Part shown: positions 1 through 7,685 of the stretch, piece after piece | How positions within the stretch are numbered: the first letter of the stretch is position 1 | How the letters are laid out: each line of letters starts with the position of its first letter | Notes under the pieces: generated by a model | Seen by the model: only the letters and a program-made list of their open reading frames with translations | Told to the model about the DNA's origin: nothing | Database searches by the model: none | Origin: CAYMND01 sp964465065 | GTDB lineage: Bacteria; Acidobacteriota; Aminicenantia; UBA2199 | DNA: 42,334 nt | Direction of reading: 5' to 3' | NCBI GenBank assembly: GCA_964465065.1 | Contig: CAYXHZ010000024.1 | Location: 1 to 42,334, forward strand | Translations under genes and position numbers: made by a program

Positions 1-16
1 AGCCGTGAGGCGAGAC

Positions 17-2182
17 TCAATGCTTTTTGGATTGTACGGATGGGGCGTTGGGCAGTTTTTCCTTCATTTCGGCCACGATCTTTTGGATCTGCGGCTGTTT
101 GGAGTTGAGATTGAGAGAGGCTTCCAGCGCCTTGACCGCTTCCTCGAGGTTTCCCTGGTTGGCGAAGGTGAGCCCCAGCAGGTTGAGTACGCGGATATCG
201 CTGTTGTACAGTTTGTTGGCCGCCAGCAACTCGACCAGGGCATTGTCGTAGTCTTTGAGGTTGTACAGGGCCGTTCCGCGCAGAAGGTGGTAATCGAAGG
301 CGTTTTCCTTGATTGCCTTCAGCGGCTCGGATTCCACGATAACCTGAGTATATTTCCCTGTCTGGTTCAATGTCTGGAGCCAGCGGATACGGGCGGCGTA
401 AAAGTTGGGGTCGGCGCTGAGCGCACGTTCAAAATACTCGGCGGCACGACTGTGGTCGCCGGCGTTCTGACACTGGCTGCCCAGCATGTTGAACAGAACG
501 GCCGTATTCTCGATTCTGGCCTGTTTGAATGTGGAGATGGGGTAGGGAATGTTGCGGTGCGGAGCTACGGTGAAGTCGACGGTTTGCGTGTCCAGAATGG
601 CCTGGTTTTCGCTGAGCAGGGTGGCGGTCACCTGATAAAAATCCGTGTACAGGCCATCTTGCGAAAGGGGAAGTATATAGTGGATGTTCTTGCTGTACGG
701 TTGGCTGTTCAAGGCGATCCTGACGGTGTCGCTGTAGGGAGAGCGTTCGTTGAGGCCCTTGACGAGAACGGAAAGAGAACCCCGGCTCCATTGCGCCTCG
801 GTCAAATTGTAAGCGCCCAGTACCAGGATGGGTTTCTCCTTGACCAGAAACGTTTTGTCCGGATCGATATTTATGCGCTTTTTTTCGATCTGGAACGGAG
901 TCAGCAGGTTCAGCTCCTGATCGTCGAGTTTGTAGCTGACCAGAGGGCTGGTCAGGAACGGCATGTCGCTGTCGGGATGAACCGTAACGCTTTTCTCGAA
1001 GTAGGTGAATTCCTTGCCGACCGCGTTGCGGGCGAAAACCAGAACCTTGTATTCACCGGGTATGACCGGGATGGTGTCGCTGATGACCATGCCCAGTGCC
1101 TTGAGGCGTTCGACTTCCTCTCCGCTGTAATAGAAATCGTAGTTCTTTTTCTGTTCGTGGATGAAGGTTTCACCTTTCTTTATACTGATGGACACTTCGA
1201 AGTTGTAATAGTATTTATTCTGTTCGTTACTGAAATCGACCGAAATTTTCTTGGGTTTCAGGGCGATGTTGAGGAAGTTGATGCCCAGACGCTCGTTACG
1301 GGAGACGGTGATCATGTTGCTGCATTCGATGAAGTTGACCGAAGTCTCCATGTCCACGAAGCCTTTGTATTTCAGGAAATTTGTGGCGTACTGTACGTTG
1401 ATCTTCTTCTGCGGTGATTCGTAAATGTTGTTGAGGATGAAATTGCTGCGCCACGATGGGCGGAAATTGCTCAGTTGGTCGTTGGGGATCATCGAGAAAG
1501 CGGCGGAAGCGGCTTCGGCCGAACATTCGGCCAGAGTCGAGTAGATGGTTTGGTAGTCTTCGGCGGCGATGGTCGAGCTTTGAATGATCAGGCGGCGCGG
1601 GTCTTCGGTGGCCGGGTTGTACAACTTCCACTCGGGTGTATTGTTGGGACGGAAGAACAGTACCGAGAAATAGGTGGGTAAGCCCAGGCTGGTGTCTCCG
1701 TAATAATACCAAATCTGGAGGGGGTACAGAGTCTGGGTGCTCTCCATGCTGTTCACGCTGTTGGGCTTGCCCAGAACCATGTAGATCCGCCCCATGTCGG
1801 TCTGCCAGGCCGGTCGGCTGGTACCTCTCTTGAAGGTATACAGAACGTGTTTGAAACGTTCTTCGATATCGTCTTTGTATTCGTTGGCCGTCGTACCGGG
1901 GGTGGGGTCGCGCTGCAGCCAGAAAGTGCGGATGAAGATTTCGCGGTCCCGGTCGTTGTCGAGTTGCAGGAAAACGGATTGCTCGTCCTTTGAGGAAATG
2001 TTCTCGATCATGTTGAACCAGCGGCGGTGACTGTCGTTCAGGCGTTCAATCCGCTCTTTACGGGATAATTTCAGGGTGTTGCCATTGGCTTGGTCTTGAC
2101 TGAAATTTTGGGTCGGAAAGGAGAAACAGGATAAGAGCAACAGGGTCCACAGCACGGTTAGGCGGTATTCTGTCGGTTTCAT
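17..2182 (-). CDS. GWxTD-domain protein with C-terminal TPR repeats, exported
   Basis: A 721-residue protein. Residues 1-29 form a signal peptide (charged start, then LTVLWTLLLLSCFSF). Residues about 40-140 match the GWxTD domain: a helical part with FWLQRDPTPGT, then PAWQTDMGRIYMVLGKP at about 124-140, in which the usual G of GWxTD is A. The middle is beta-rich and unrecognised. Residues about 560-710 hold three or more TPR units (for example AAEYFERALSADPNFYAA). The GWxTD family has no firmly known biochemical role; it is typical of Bacteroidota and Acidobacteriota-like secreted proteins. I chose ATG 2182 rather than the longer frame from 2242 because the signal peptide starts there and a promoter sits immediately upstream with its TATAAT only 6 bases before this ATG. 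No Shine-Dalgarno site is visible. It is monocistronic in the window. Function unknown; probably a periplasmic protein-interaction scaffold (inference). Confidence 0.85.
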   Translation of the reverse strand: MKPTEYRLTVLWTLLLLSCFSFPTQNFSQDQANGNTLKLSRKERIERLNDSHRRWFNMIENISSKDEQSVFLQLDNDRDREIFIRTFWLQRDPTPGTTANEYKDDIEERFKHVLYTFKRGTSRPAWQTDMGRIYMVLGKPNSVNSMESTQTLYPLQIWYYYGDTSLGLPTYFSVLFFRPNNTPEWKLYNPATEDPRRLIIQSSTIAAEDYQTIYSTLAECSAEAASAAFSMIPNDQLSNFRPSWRSNFILNNIYESPQKKINVQYATNFLKYKGFVDMETSVNFIECSNMITVSRNERLGINFLNIALKPKKISVDFSNEQNKYYYNFEVSISIKKGETFIHEQKKNYDFYYSGEEVERLKALGMVISDTIPVIPGEYKVLVFARNAVGKEFTYFEKSVTVHPDSDMPFLTSPLVSYKLDDQELNLLTPFQIEKKRINIDPDKTFLVKEKPILVLGAYNLTEAQWSRGSLSVLVKGLNERSPYSDTVRIALNSQPYSKNIHYILPLSQDGLYTDFYQVTATLLSENQAILDTQTVDFTVAPHRNIPYPISTFKQARIENTAVLFNMLGSQCQNAGDHSRAAEYFERALSADPNFYAARIRWLQTLNQTGKYTQVIVESEPLKAIKENAFDYHLLRGTALYNLKDYDNALVELLAANKLYNSDIRVLNLLGLTFANQGNLEEAVKALEASLNLNSKQPQIQKIVAEMKEKLPNAPSVQSKKH

Positions 2183-2188
2183 GCGCTG

Positions 2189-2218
2189 ATTATACCCGAG
2201 GAATGAGGCCTGAATCAA
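2189..2218 (-). promoter_or_regulatory. Sigma-70 promoter for the GWxTD gene, leaderless geometry
   Basis: On the minus strand, -35 TTGATT (2218-2213), an 18-base spacer and -10 TATAAT (2194-2189). The ATG at 2182 begins 6 bases after the -10 box, where transcription itself would be expected to start. Confidence 0.7.
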
Positions 2219-2265
2219 CGCAGTCTGCAGCGCTGAGTGCAAAGGGCTTGTTTTTTGGTTTAAGT

Positions 2266-3180
2266 TTACGGTTGCGGCGCTATTGTCCGAGAGGAAGGAT
2301 TCACACCGGAATCGAGACGCCAGTTGACCAGAAACAATCCGCAGACGACGGCCAGAACGCCCAGCATGTTGTACCAGTGAAGGCGTTCGGCTAGAAACAG
2401 GTTGGCGAACACGGCGGTGAAAACCGGGATCAGGTTGGAAAAAGAGTAGGCCTTGGCCATGCCCAGGCTGGCGATGCCGTGATTGAACAGGGCGAAGGCG
2501 GCCACCGAGCCGAACAGGGTCAGGGCCAGCAGGTTGACGGTGACGCTAAACGGCGGACTTTTGGTGAACAGGTCTGGGTTGAACAGCAGGATCAACGGGG
2601 TGAAAAAAAGCAGGGAGTTGCGATTCTGCAGGTAGACCAGAGTCATGGCCGAGTATCTTCCACCCAGGCGGATTACCAGCAAACCGTAGCAGGATCCGGA
2701 CAGGACCGCCAGCAGAAGGCCCAGCCCGCCCAAGGCTTTCAGTTCCAGTGACCAGTTATCGCTGAGGATGACCAGGATGACGCCGATGAAGCTGACCAGT
2801 GCCCCGCAAATCGCTCCAAGGCCCAGTGGCTGTTTGTTGAACCACTTCCCCAGCAGCATGGAAACGATGGGGATGATGCCGATGAAAACAGCGGCGACGG
2901 TGGCCGAGGCGTAGAAAAGTCCGTAATTTTCGCCGATGAAATATAGGAACGGTTGTAGAAAGGACAGCAACAGGATCAGTTTCCGGTCCTGACCGGCAAT
3001 GGTTTGCCGAGCGGAGAAAAGATGACGCCAGAGCGAAAGCGTCAGCGTCGCGGCCAGAACGCGGATAAAAATGGTTTCCAGCGGATTATAGAAGCCAAAA
3101 ACCGTCTTGGACCAGATGTAGGTGGCTCCCCACAGGAGCATAGCGGCAACCAGTCCCATATAATCCAGCGCTTTTTTCAT
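2266..3180 (-). CDS. EamA/DMT-family transporter
   Basis: A 304-residue integral membrane protein with about ten hydrophobic segments arranged as two EamA repeats (about residues 7-140 and 150-290), the normal size and layout for drug/metabolite transporters. Seen: MLLWGATYIWSKTVFGFYNP near the N terminus and, in the second half, ALFNHGIASLGMAKAYSFSN followed by LIPVFTAVFANLFLAERL, both typical of the family. Substrate cannot be read from sequence; relatives export amino acids, nucleosides or toxic metabolites. The ATG at 3180 has an AGAGGT ribosome site 8 bases upstream. It lies 59 bases behind the Hsp70 gene on the same strand, so it is probably co-transcribed, with a hairpin in the gap. 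Confidence 0.88.
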   Translation of the reverse strand: MKKALDYMGLVAAMLLWGATYIWSKTVFGFYNPLETIFIRVLAATLTLSLWRHLFSARQTIAGQDRKLILLLSFLQPFLYFIGENYGLFYASATVAAVFIGIIPIVSMLLGKWFNKQPLGLGAICGALVSFIGVILVILSDNWSLELKALGGLGLLLAVLSGSCYGLLVIRLGGRYSAMTLVYLQNRNSLLFFTPLILLFNPDLFTKSPPFSVTVNLLALTLFGSVAAFALFNHGIASLGMAKAYSFSNLIPVFTAVFANLFLAERLHWYNMLGVLAVVCGLFLVNWRLDSGVNPSSRTIAPQP

Positions 3181-3200
3181 GTTTGCTACCTCTTGGATTC

Positions 3201-3223
3201 AGGTCAGGCGATAGCGCTGACCT
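3201..3223. repeat. Inverted repeat in the Hsp70-EamA gap
   Basis: AGGTCAG and CTGACCT form a perfect 7-base-pair inverted repeat with a 9-base loop between the Hsp70 stop and the transporter start. No T tract follows on either strand, so it is not a classical terminator. It could be an mRNA processing or attenuation hairpin, or an operator. Confidence 0.5.
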
Positions 3224-3239
3224 TGTGCCGATCCGGTTT

Positions 3240-5099
3240 TCAATCGTTGCCGAGCAAAGGGTGGGATTTGTTGTCCCAAAGGTCCATCATTGGAGCTTTT
3301 TGGGCCTCTTCATCAGGAATGCTGTACAAACGGCAGAAATCCTGGGAAAATTCGATCCATTCCATGGCGGCCTGTTTCATGTTCTCCAGGTCCACCTCTT
3401 CGACCAGCTGCCGCTGCAACTCAATGAAGCTTTCCACGCAGCTGCGCACTTCATCGCGTCCTTTCTCTTTTGCCAATCGGTCCTCCATCCAGTACAAGTG
3501 GCGAAGGAAGCGATTCTTGATACGGGCGGATTCCATCTTGATCCCGTCCTCGCTCTGGTAGGCGGCGGCGTTTTTCTTGAGACGGCTGATCTCCTCTTCG
3601 CTGAGCAGTCCGGAATCGTTGACGACGATTTCCTGTTGTATCTTGCTGGAGAGATCCATGGCGCTGACGGTCAGGATGCCGTTCATGTCGACACGGAAAC
3701 TGACTTCGATCCGGGGCACACTGCGCGGGGCGGGCCGGATACCGCGCAGCGAAAATTGTCCCAACAGCTTGTTCTCTTCCACTACCGGAGATTCCCCCTG
3801 ATAGACCAGGATGTCGACCTCCTGCTGGTTGTCGACGGCGGTGGAAAAAACCATGCTTCGGCTGGTTGGGATGGTGGTGTTGCTTTCCAGCAGCCTCGTG
3901 AACGAACCGCCATGGGTGCGAACGCCCAGAGACAGGGGAATGACGTCCATCAGCAGAACGTCGTTGCGCACTCCAGCCGAGATGGCGGCCTGGATGGCGG
4001 CGCCCAGGGCCACCACTTCGTCGGGGTTGGTTTTCTTGTTCGGTTCTCGTTTGAAAAAGGCCTTGACCCTTTCCCGGACCAGGGGAATCCGGCTCGAACC
4101 ACCGACCAGGACGACATCGTCCAGCTGATCGACAGATATCTTGGCTTTTTCGATGCAATGTTTGCAGATGCTCAAGCTGCGTTCCACAGTGGATTCGATC
4201 AGTTTCTCCAATTCCCTGCGGGTGACATAGCGCATGAAATGGATGGGGCCGCTTTCGTTTTCGGCGATGAAGGGCAGGTTGACTTCGCATTCCTGGACTG
4301 AAGATAGCTCACGCTTGGCGATTTCCGCTGCCTCGTGGATCCGCTGCCAGGCCAAAAGGTCGTTCTCCAGGGATACTTCGTATTGCTGCTTGATCTCGTT
4401 GATGATGGTCCGGGCCAGCAAAAAGTCCAGATCGTCGCCGCCCAGGTGGACGTCGCCGGCGGTCGCCAGGACCTTGACGATTTCGCCGTCAGTCTTGAGG
4501 ATGGAGATGTCAAAGGTTCCGCCGCCAAAATCGTAAACGGCGACGGTCTGTTCGGTGTGTGAATCCCCGTAAACGGCCAGGGAGGCGGCGGTCGGTTCGT
4601 TGATGATGCGCAGTACGTTCAAGCCGGCGATTTCGGCGGCGTCGCGGGTGGCCTGGCGCTGGCTGTCGTTGAAGTAGGCCGGGACGGTTATTACCGTACC
4701 GTCGATGCTCTGTTCCAGTGTTTTCTCGGCGGCCTCTTTCACCCGCAGCAAAATCATGGCCGATATTTCCTCGGGGGAAAAGAAACGTTGGGCGACCTTG
4801 ATCCGGATGGTGTTTTTGGGGCCCTGGACAATGGGGAATTTGAACTGGTAAATTTCCGTGGCCACTTCCGTGAAGCGTTTCCCCATCAACCGTTTAACGG
4901 AATAGATGGTATGGGGGTTGACCACCGCCTGTCTTTTGGCCTCATGGCCGACGAGCCGTTCACCTTTTTCGGTGAAGGCAACCATCGAAGGCAGGCCCCG
5001 ATGGCCATCGGGTGTGAGAATGATTTCTGCCTGTCCGTTGACGAACGCCGCGGCCACCGAATTGGTGGTGCCCAGATCAATACCTAATACTGTCCCCAT
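3240..5099 (-). CDS. Hsp70 (DnaK-type) chaperone, stand-alone paralogue
   Basis: A 619-residue ATP-dependent chaperone. Seen: phosphate-1 loop GIDLGTTNS (6-14), phosphate-2 loop VYDFGGGTFD (188-197), INEPTAASL near 166-174, VGGSSRIPLV in lobe IIB, then a beta-rich substrate domain (SLGVRTHGG ... MDLSSK) and a helical tail. It is about 20 residues shorter than housekeeping DnaK, the tail is divergent and lacks a DnaK-type C terminus, and no grpE or dnaJ is adjacent. This fits a specialised Hsp70 rather than the main DnaK. A longer frame could begin at TTG 5135, but that TTG is the -35 box (TTGACA). ATG 5099 starts exactly at the conserved GTVLGIDLG and needs no Shine-Dalgarno because the -10 box lies 7 bases before it. 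Its client is unknown. Confidence 0.93.
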   Translation of the reverse strand: MGTVLGIDLGTTNSVAAAFVNGQAEIILTPDGHRGLPSMVAFTEKGERLVGHEAKRQAVVNPHTIYSVKRLMGKRFTEVATEIYQFKFPIVQGPKNTIRIKVAQRFFSPEEISAMILLRVKEAAEKTLEQSIDGTVITVPAYFNDSQRQATRDAAEIAGLNVLRIINEPTAASLAVYGDSHTEQTVAVYDFGGGTFDISILKTDGEIVKVLATAGDVHLGGDDLDFLLARTIINEIKQQYEVSLENDLLAWQRIHEAAEIAKRELSSVQECEVNLPFIAENESGPIHFMRYVTRRELEKLIESTVERSLSICKHCIEKAKISVDQLDDVVLVGGSSRIPLVRERVKAFFKREPNKKTNPDEVVALGAAIQAAISAGVRNDVLLMDVIPLSLGVRTHGGSFTRLLESNTTIPTSRSMVFSTAVDNQQEVDILVYQGESPVVEENKLLGQFSLRGIRPAPRSVPRIEVSFRVDMNGILTVSAMDLSSKIQQEIVVNDSGLLSEEEISRLKKNAAAYQSEDGIKMESARIKNRFLRHLYWMEDRLAKEKGRDEVRSCVESFIELQRQLVEEVDLENMKQAAMEWIEFSQDFCRLYSIPDEEAQKAPMMDLWDNKSHPLLGND

Positions 5100-5106
5100 G
5101 GGCAGT

Positions 5107-5135
5107 TGTTTATCACAGGCCCCGGCGAATGTCAA
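5107..5135 (-). promoter_or_regulatory. Sigma-70 promoter for Hsp70, leaderless geometry
   Basis: Minus strand TTGACA (5135-5130), 17-base spacer, TAAACA (5112-5107) preceded by TGA (an extended -10). The ATG begins 7 bases further on. No CIRCE-type inverted repeat was seen here. Confidence 0.65.
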
Positions 5136-5171
5136 TTCCCGAAGTTGTCGTGAATATGAGCTACAGACGGG

Positions 5172-5200
5172 TGTTTATTCTCTTTTTTTGAGATTATAAT
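5172..5200 (+). promoter_or_regulatory. Sigma-70 promoter for the lipoprotein gene, leaderless geometry
   Basis: A perfect -10 TATAAT at 5195-5200 with a weak -35 (TGTTTA, 5172-5177) 17 bases upstream. The ATG at 5207 starts 6 bases after the -10. It is divergent from the Hsp70 promoter. Confidence 0.65.
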
Positions 5201-5206
5201 AGCTTT

Positions 5207-5806
5207 ATGAACAAGAGAGCCGGAACTTGGCCGAAGCGCCTGTCGTGCGGAATGCTGCTGATCATCGGGCTGGGTACGGCCGCCTGTGCCCCGCTGGGCC
5301 CCCCCAATCCGGTCAATGTCATCCTGAAACGGGACGGACTGGCTCTGGCGACAAAAAAGGCCGCCATTCCGGATTTTTACGTTCCGGAACATGGTGCCGG
5401 GTTAGGTCAACCGCTGGCCGACAAACTGCAGGCCATTGCCATGGAACGGTCCCTTTTCCAGGAAACCAGCCGGAATCTGCCCGTCGTCTGGACGCATCCG
5501 GGGGAAACCCAGGAAGCTCGATTTGCCGGATTGGCGCAGACGGCTGCCCTGCGCGGCTTCGATTTCGTTTTGATCGGTGTGGTCGATCAGCTTTTTTACG
5601 GCGGGCTTGAGGATACGACTCTGGCTTTGACCTTGCGTCTGCTCGATGCTCGAACCGGCAGCCTTCTGTTTGTGGCCAGCCACCGGATGGTCAGCAAGCC
5701 CAAGGATCCCTCCTATCCGCTGGACACCAAGCTGATCAGCCCGGCCGATTCCCCGGTCCAGCTGGCCGATAAACTGCTGCGCCTGATTGTCGCCCGGATG
5801 CAGTGA
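5207..5806 (+). CDS. Predicted lipoprotein of unknown function
   Basis: A 199-residue protein with a lipoprotein signal: charged start, hydrophobic LIIGLGTAA, then Cys 27 followed by AP as the likely lipidated residue. The -3 position is T, so the lipobox is not perfect. The mature part begins with a proline-rich stretch (PLGPPNPVN). It then has an alternating helix/strand pattern (LADKLQAIAMERSLFQE; FDFVLIGVVDQLFYGG; LRLLDARTGSLLFVASHRMV) that resembles the alpha/beta fold of FlgO- or CsgG-like outer-membrane lipoproteins. That comparison is by eye and weak. There is no Shine-Dalgarno site; the gene starts 6 bases after a TATAAT. Probably monocistronic, since the next gene has its own promoter. 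Confidence 0.8.
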   Translation: MNKRAGTWPKRLSCGMLLIIGLGTAACAPLGPPNPVNVILKRDGLALATKKAAIPDFYVPEHGAGLGQPLADKLQAIAMERSLFQETSRNLPVVWTHPGETQEARFAGLAQTAALRGFDFVLIGVVDQLFYGGLEDTTLALTLRLLDARTGSLLFVASHRMVSKPKDPSYPLDTKLISPADSPVQLADKLLRLIVARMQ

Positions 5807-5810
5807 GATC

Positions 5811-5839
5811 TTGAGTCTGACCCGGTATTGCGCTATCAT
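5811..5839 (+). promoter_or_regulatory. Sigma-70 promoter for the TPR protein gene
   Basis: TTGAGT (5811-5816), 17-base spacer, TATCAT (5834-5839). The start codon is at 5923, giving a leader of roughly 75 bases that carries a strong AAGGAG ribosome site. Confidence 0.6.
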
Positions 5840-5922
5840 TTCCTGATTCTTGCCGAGTCTCTGCGTCGTGAATATGGCCGGCCGGCGGAGTTGATGCCGT
5901 CACCGTCAACAAGGAGAAAAGG

Positions 5923-6867
5923 ATGAACAAACAAAAAATTTTGGCTGCGTTGCTGATCGGATTTTTGTCGATAAGCCTGTTGGCACAGGCAACCCAGGGG
6001 AAGGGCAGGATGAAGGGGCTCGTTGTGGACAAGCAGAGCGGTGCACCGTTGGAAGGGGTGACGGTCAAACTGTTTTCCGTCAAGGCCAACAGCTACCACA
6101 CGGATTCTCCGCTGACCGAGAAAGACGGAACTTGGAAGGCGATTTTTCTTAGATCCGGTCTGTGGAACCTGGATTTCAGCAAGGTAGGTTATCAAACTGT
6201 CAAGATGAGCGTCAACATAACGACCGAGGCTGGTTCAAAAATTCCCGAGATCCGTACCGAGATGATCAAGGTGCAGGGGCCGCAACTCGATGAAAGTGTG
6301 GCCAAAGAGGTGGAAAAAGGGCAGAAACTTGTCGCCGAGAACCGTATCGGAGAAGCTCTCAAGGTTTTCGAGGGCTTGCTGACCCAGTTCAAGGAGAGTC
6401 AGGGTGTGGCCATCGTCAACATGTACATCGGCAACTGCCATTCCAGAATGGAAAATTATCAGAAGGCGATCGAGGCTTACAAGATGGCCCTGGCCCAGTT
6501 TCCGGACAATCAGGAGTTGATTGTCTCGATCGGCAATTCCTACACCAACCTGAACCAGCTCGACGAGGCGATGAGCTGGTTTGCCAAAATCAAGTTCGAG
6601 GAACTGACCAACATAGATACTCTTTACAATATCGGAACCAATTATTACAACACCCAGAAATTTTCCGACGCCGCCAAATATTATCTCAGGGCAACCGAGC
6701 TCAGTCCGGATTTCGCGCCGGCCTGGTATCAACTGGGCATGAGCTATGTAGCCATGGATATGAAAAAGGAAACCTTGACCGCTCTGAAAAAGTTCATGGA
6801 GCTGGACCCGGAATCCCCCGATTTCCAGGCCGCTAAAGAGATCGTCGCGGCTTACGAAGGGCAATAG
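5923..6867 (+). CDS. Exported CarboxypepD_reg-like / TPR protein
   Basis: A 314-residue protein. Residues 1-23 are a signal peptide (KILAALLIGFLSISLLAQA). Residues about 28-105 form a carboxypeptidase-regulatory-like beta-sandwich (MKGLVVDKQSGAPLEGVTVK; GLWNLDFSKVGYQT). From about 125 to 310 there are at least four TPR units (for example AIEAYKMALAQFPDNQEL and AAKYYLRATELSPDFAPAWY). The domain order matches a class of secreted TPR proteins common in Acidobacteriota/Aminicenantota-type genomes; their role is not established. ATG 5923 has AAGGAG with good spacing. It is likely a periplasmic or surface protein-interaction module. A separate promoter precedes the downstream suf genes, so it is probably its own transcript. 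Confidence 0.85.
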   Translation: MNKQKILAALLIGFLSISLLAQATQGKGRMKGLVVDKQSGAPLEGVTVKLFSVKANSYHTDSPLTEKDGTWKAIFLRSGLWNLDFSKVGYQTVKMSVNITTEAGSKIPEIRTEMIKVQGPQLDESVAKEVEKGQKLVAENRIGEALKVFEGLLTQFKESQGVAIVNMYIGNCHSRMENYQKAIEAYKMALAQFPDNQELIVSIGNSYTNLNQLDEAMSWFAKIKFEELTNIDTLYNIGTNYYNTQKFSDAAKYYLRATELSPDFAPAWYQLGMSYVAMDMKKETLTALKKFMELDPESPDFQAAKEIVAAYEGQ

Positions 6868-6885
6868 GGCGCAGCGGGTTTGGAT

Positions 6886-6914
6886 TTTACGACGGCGAGG
6901 GTTTGGAGTATAAT
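6886..6914 (+). promoter_or_regulatory. Sigma-70 promoter for the minimal suf operon
   Basis: TTTACG (6886-6891), 17-base spacer, perfect TATAAT (6909-6914). Transcription from about 6921 leaves a leader near 24 bases that contains AGGAGG at 6934-6939. Confidence 0.65.
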
Positions 6915-6944
6915 CAGAACCTCTTATCAATTTAGGAGGCAGCC

Positions 6945-7685
6945 ATTCTTGAAATAAAAGATCTGGAAGTGCGCATTGCCGGCCGGACCGTGTTGCGGGG
7001 CATCAACCTTGAGGTCGGCGTGGGGGAGACGGTCATTCTGTTCGGCCCCAACGGTGTAGGCAAGAGCTCGTTGTTCTGTACGCTGATGGGCTTTCCGGCT
7101 TACGAGGTGGTGCGGGGCACGGTGCGTTTCAAGGGTCAGGACCTGTTGGCGCTCAACACCGCCGAGCGGGCGCAGCTTGGACTCGGCCTGGCCTTTCAGC
7201 GTCCGCCCAGTATCAAGGGAATCAAGCTCAAGGCCCTGGGAGAACGGATTCAGACCGGCAGCAAAGGCAGCGACCGGGTCGGTTACTTTGCCAACAATCT
7301 CGGCCTGGCTTCGTTTCTGGAACGGGACATCAATCTCGGTTTTTCCGGAGGCGAGACCAAGCGGTCGGAGGTCTTTCAACTGCTCTTGCAGAACCCCGCT
7401 CTCAGTCTGATCGACGAACCGGAATCGGGCGTCGACATCGAAAATATCGGTGTGGTCGGAGTGGCCCTCAAGACTCTGCTGCAGCGCGGCAATCATATCA
7501 GCGATCGACAGAAAAGCGGTATCATCATCACCCATACCGGTCTGATTCTCAACTATCTGAACGCCGACCGGGGCCTGATGCTCATCGATGGCGGTCTGAG
7601 TTGTTCAGGCAATGCCCGTGAGATATTCGAGCTGATTCAGGAACGGGGATACCGGGAGTGCCAGAAATGTTTGAAAAAGAACTGA
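6945..7685 (+). CDS. sufC: SufC-type Fe-S assembly ATPase, apparent ATT start
   Basis: A 246-residue ABC ATPase that powers Fe-S cluster assembly with SufB. Seen: Walker A GPNGVGKSS (34-42), Q-loop AFQRPP (83-88), signature FSGGETKR (133-140), Walker B LSLIDEPESG (153-162) and the SufC-typical GVDIENI after it. Start choice: the family N terminus reads MLEIKDL, and here the frame reads ATT-CTT-GAA-ATA-AAA-GAT-CTG from 6945. The stop TAG at 6933 lies just upstream with no ATG, GTG or TTG in between, and AGGAGG (6934-6939) sits 5 bases before the ATT. The alternative GTG at 6969 would cut off the first beta strand and has no ribosome site. An ATT initiation codon, or a base error at this codon, is therefore the best reading. 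Overlaps sufB by 19 bases. Confidence 0.9.
   Translation: MLEIKDLEVRIAGRTVLRGINLEVGVGETVILFGPNGVGKSSLFCTLMGFPAYEVVRGTVRFKGQDLLALNTAERAQLGLGLAFQRPPSIKGIKLKALGERIQTGSKGSDRVGYFANNLGLASFLERDINLGFSGGETKRSEVFQLLLQNPALSLIDEPESGVDIENIGVVGVALKTLLQRGNHISDRQKSGIIITHTGLILNYLNADRGLMLIDGGLSCSGNAREIFELIQERGYRECQKCLKKN

Noticed and set aside
5..1417. 470-codon open frame on the plus strand
   Set aside because: It lies antisense within the GWxTD/TPR gene, whose protein has recognisable domains; no signal peptide, ribosome site or family match.
3201..3223. Rho-independent terminator after the Hsp70 gene
   Set aside because: The inverted repeat is good but no T run follows on either strand, and the downstream gene is close and co-directional.
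3183..4301. 372-codon open frame on the plus strand
   Set aside because: Antisense to the well-supported Hsp70 gene; composition reflects the complement of its codons.
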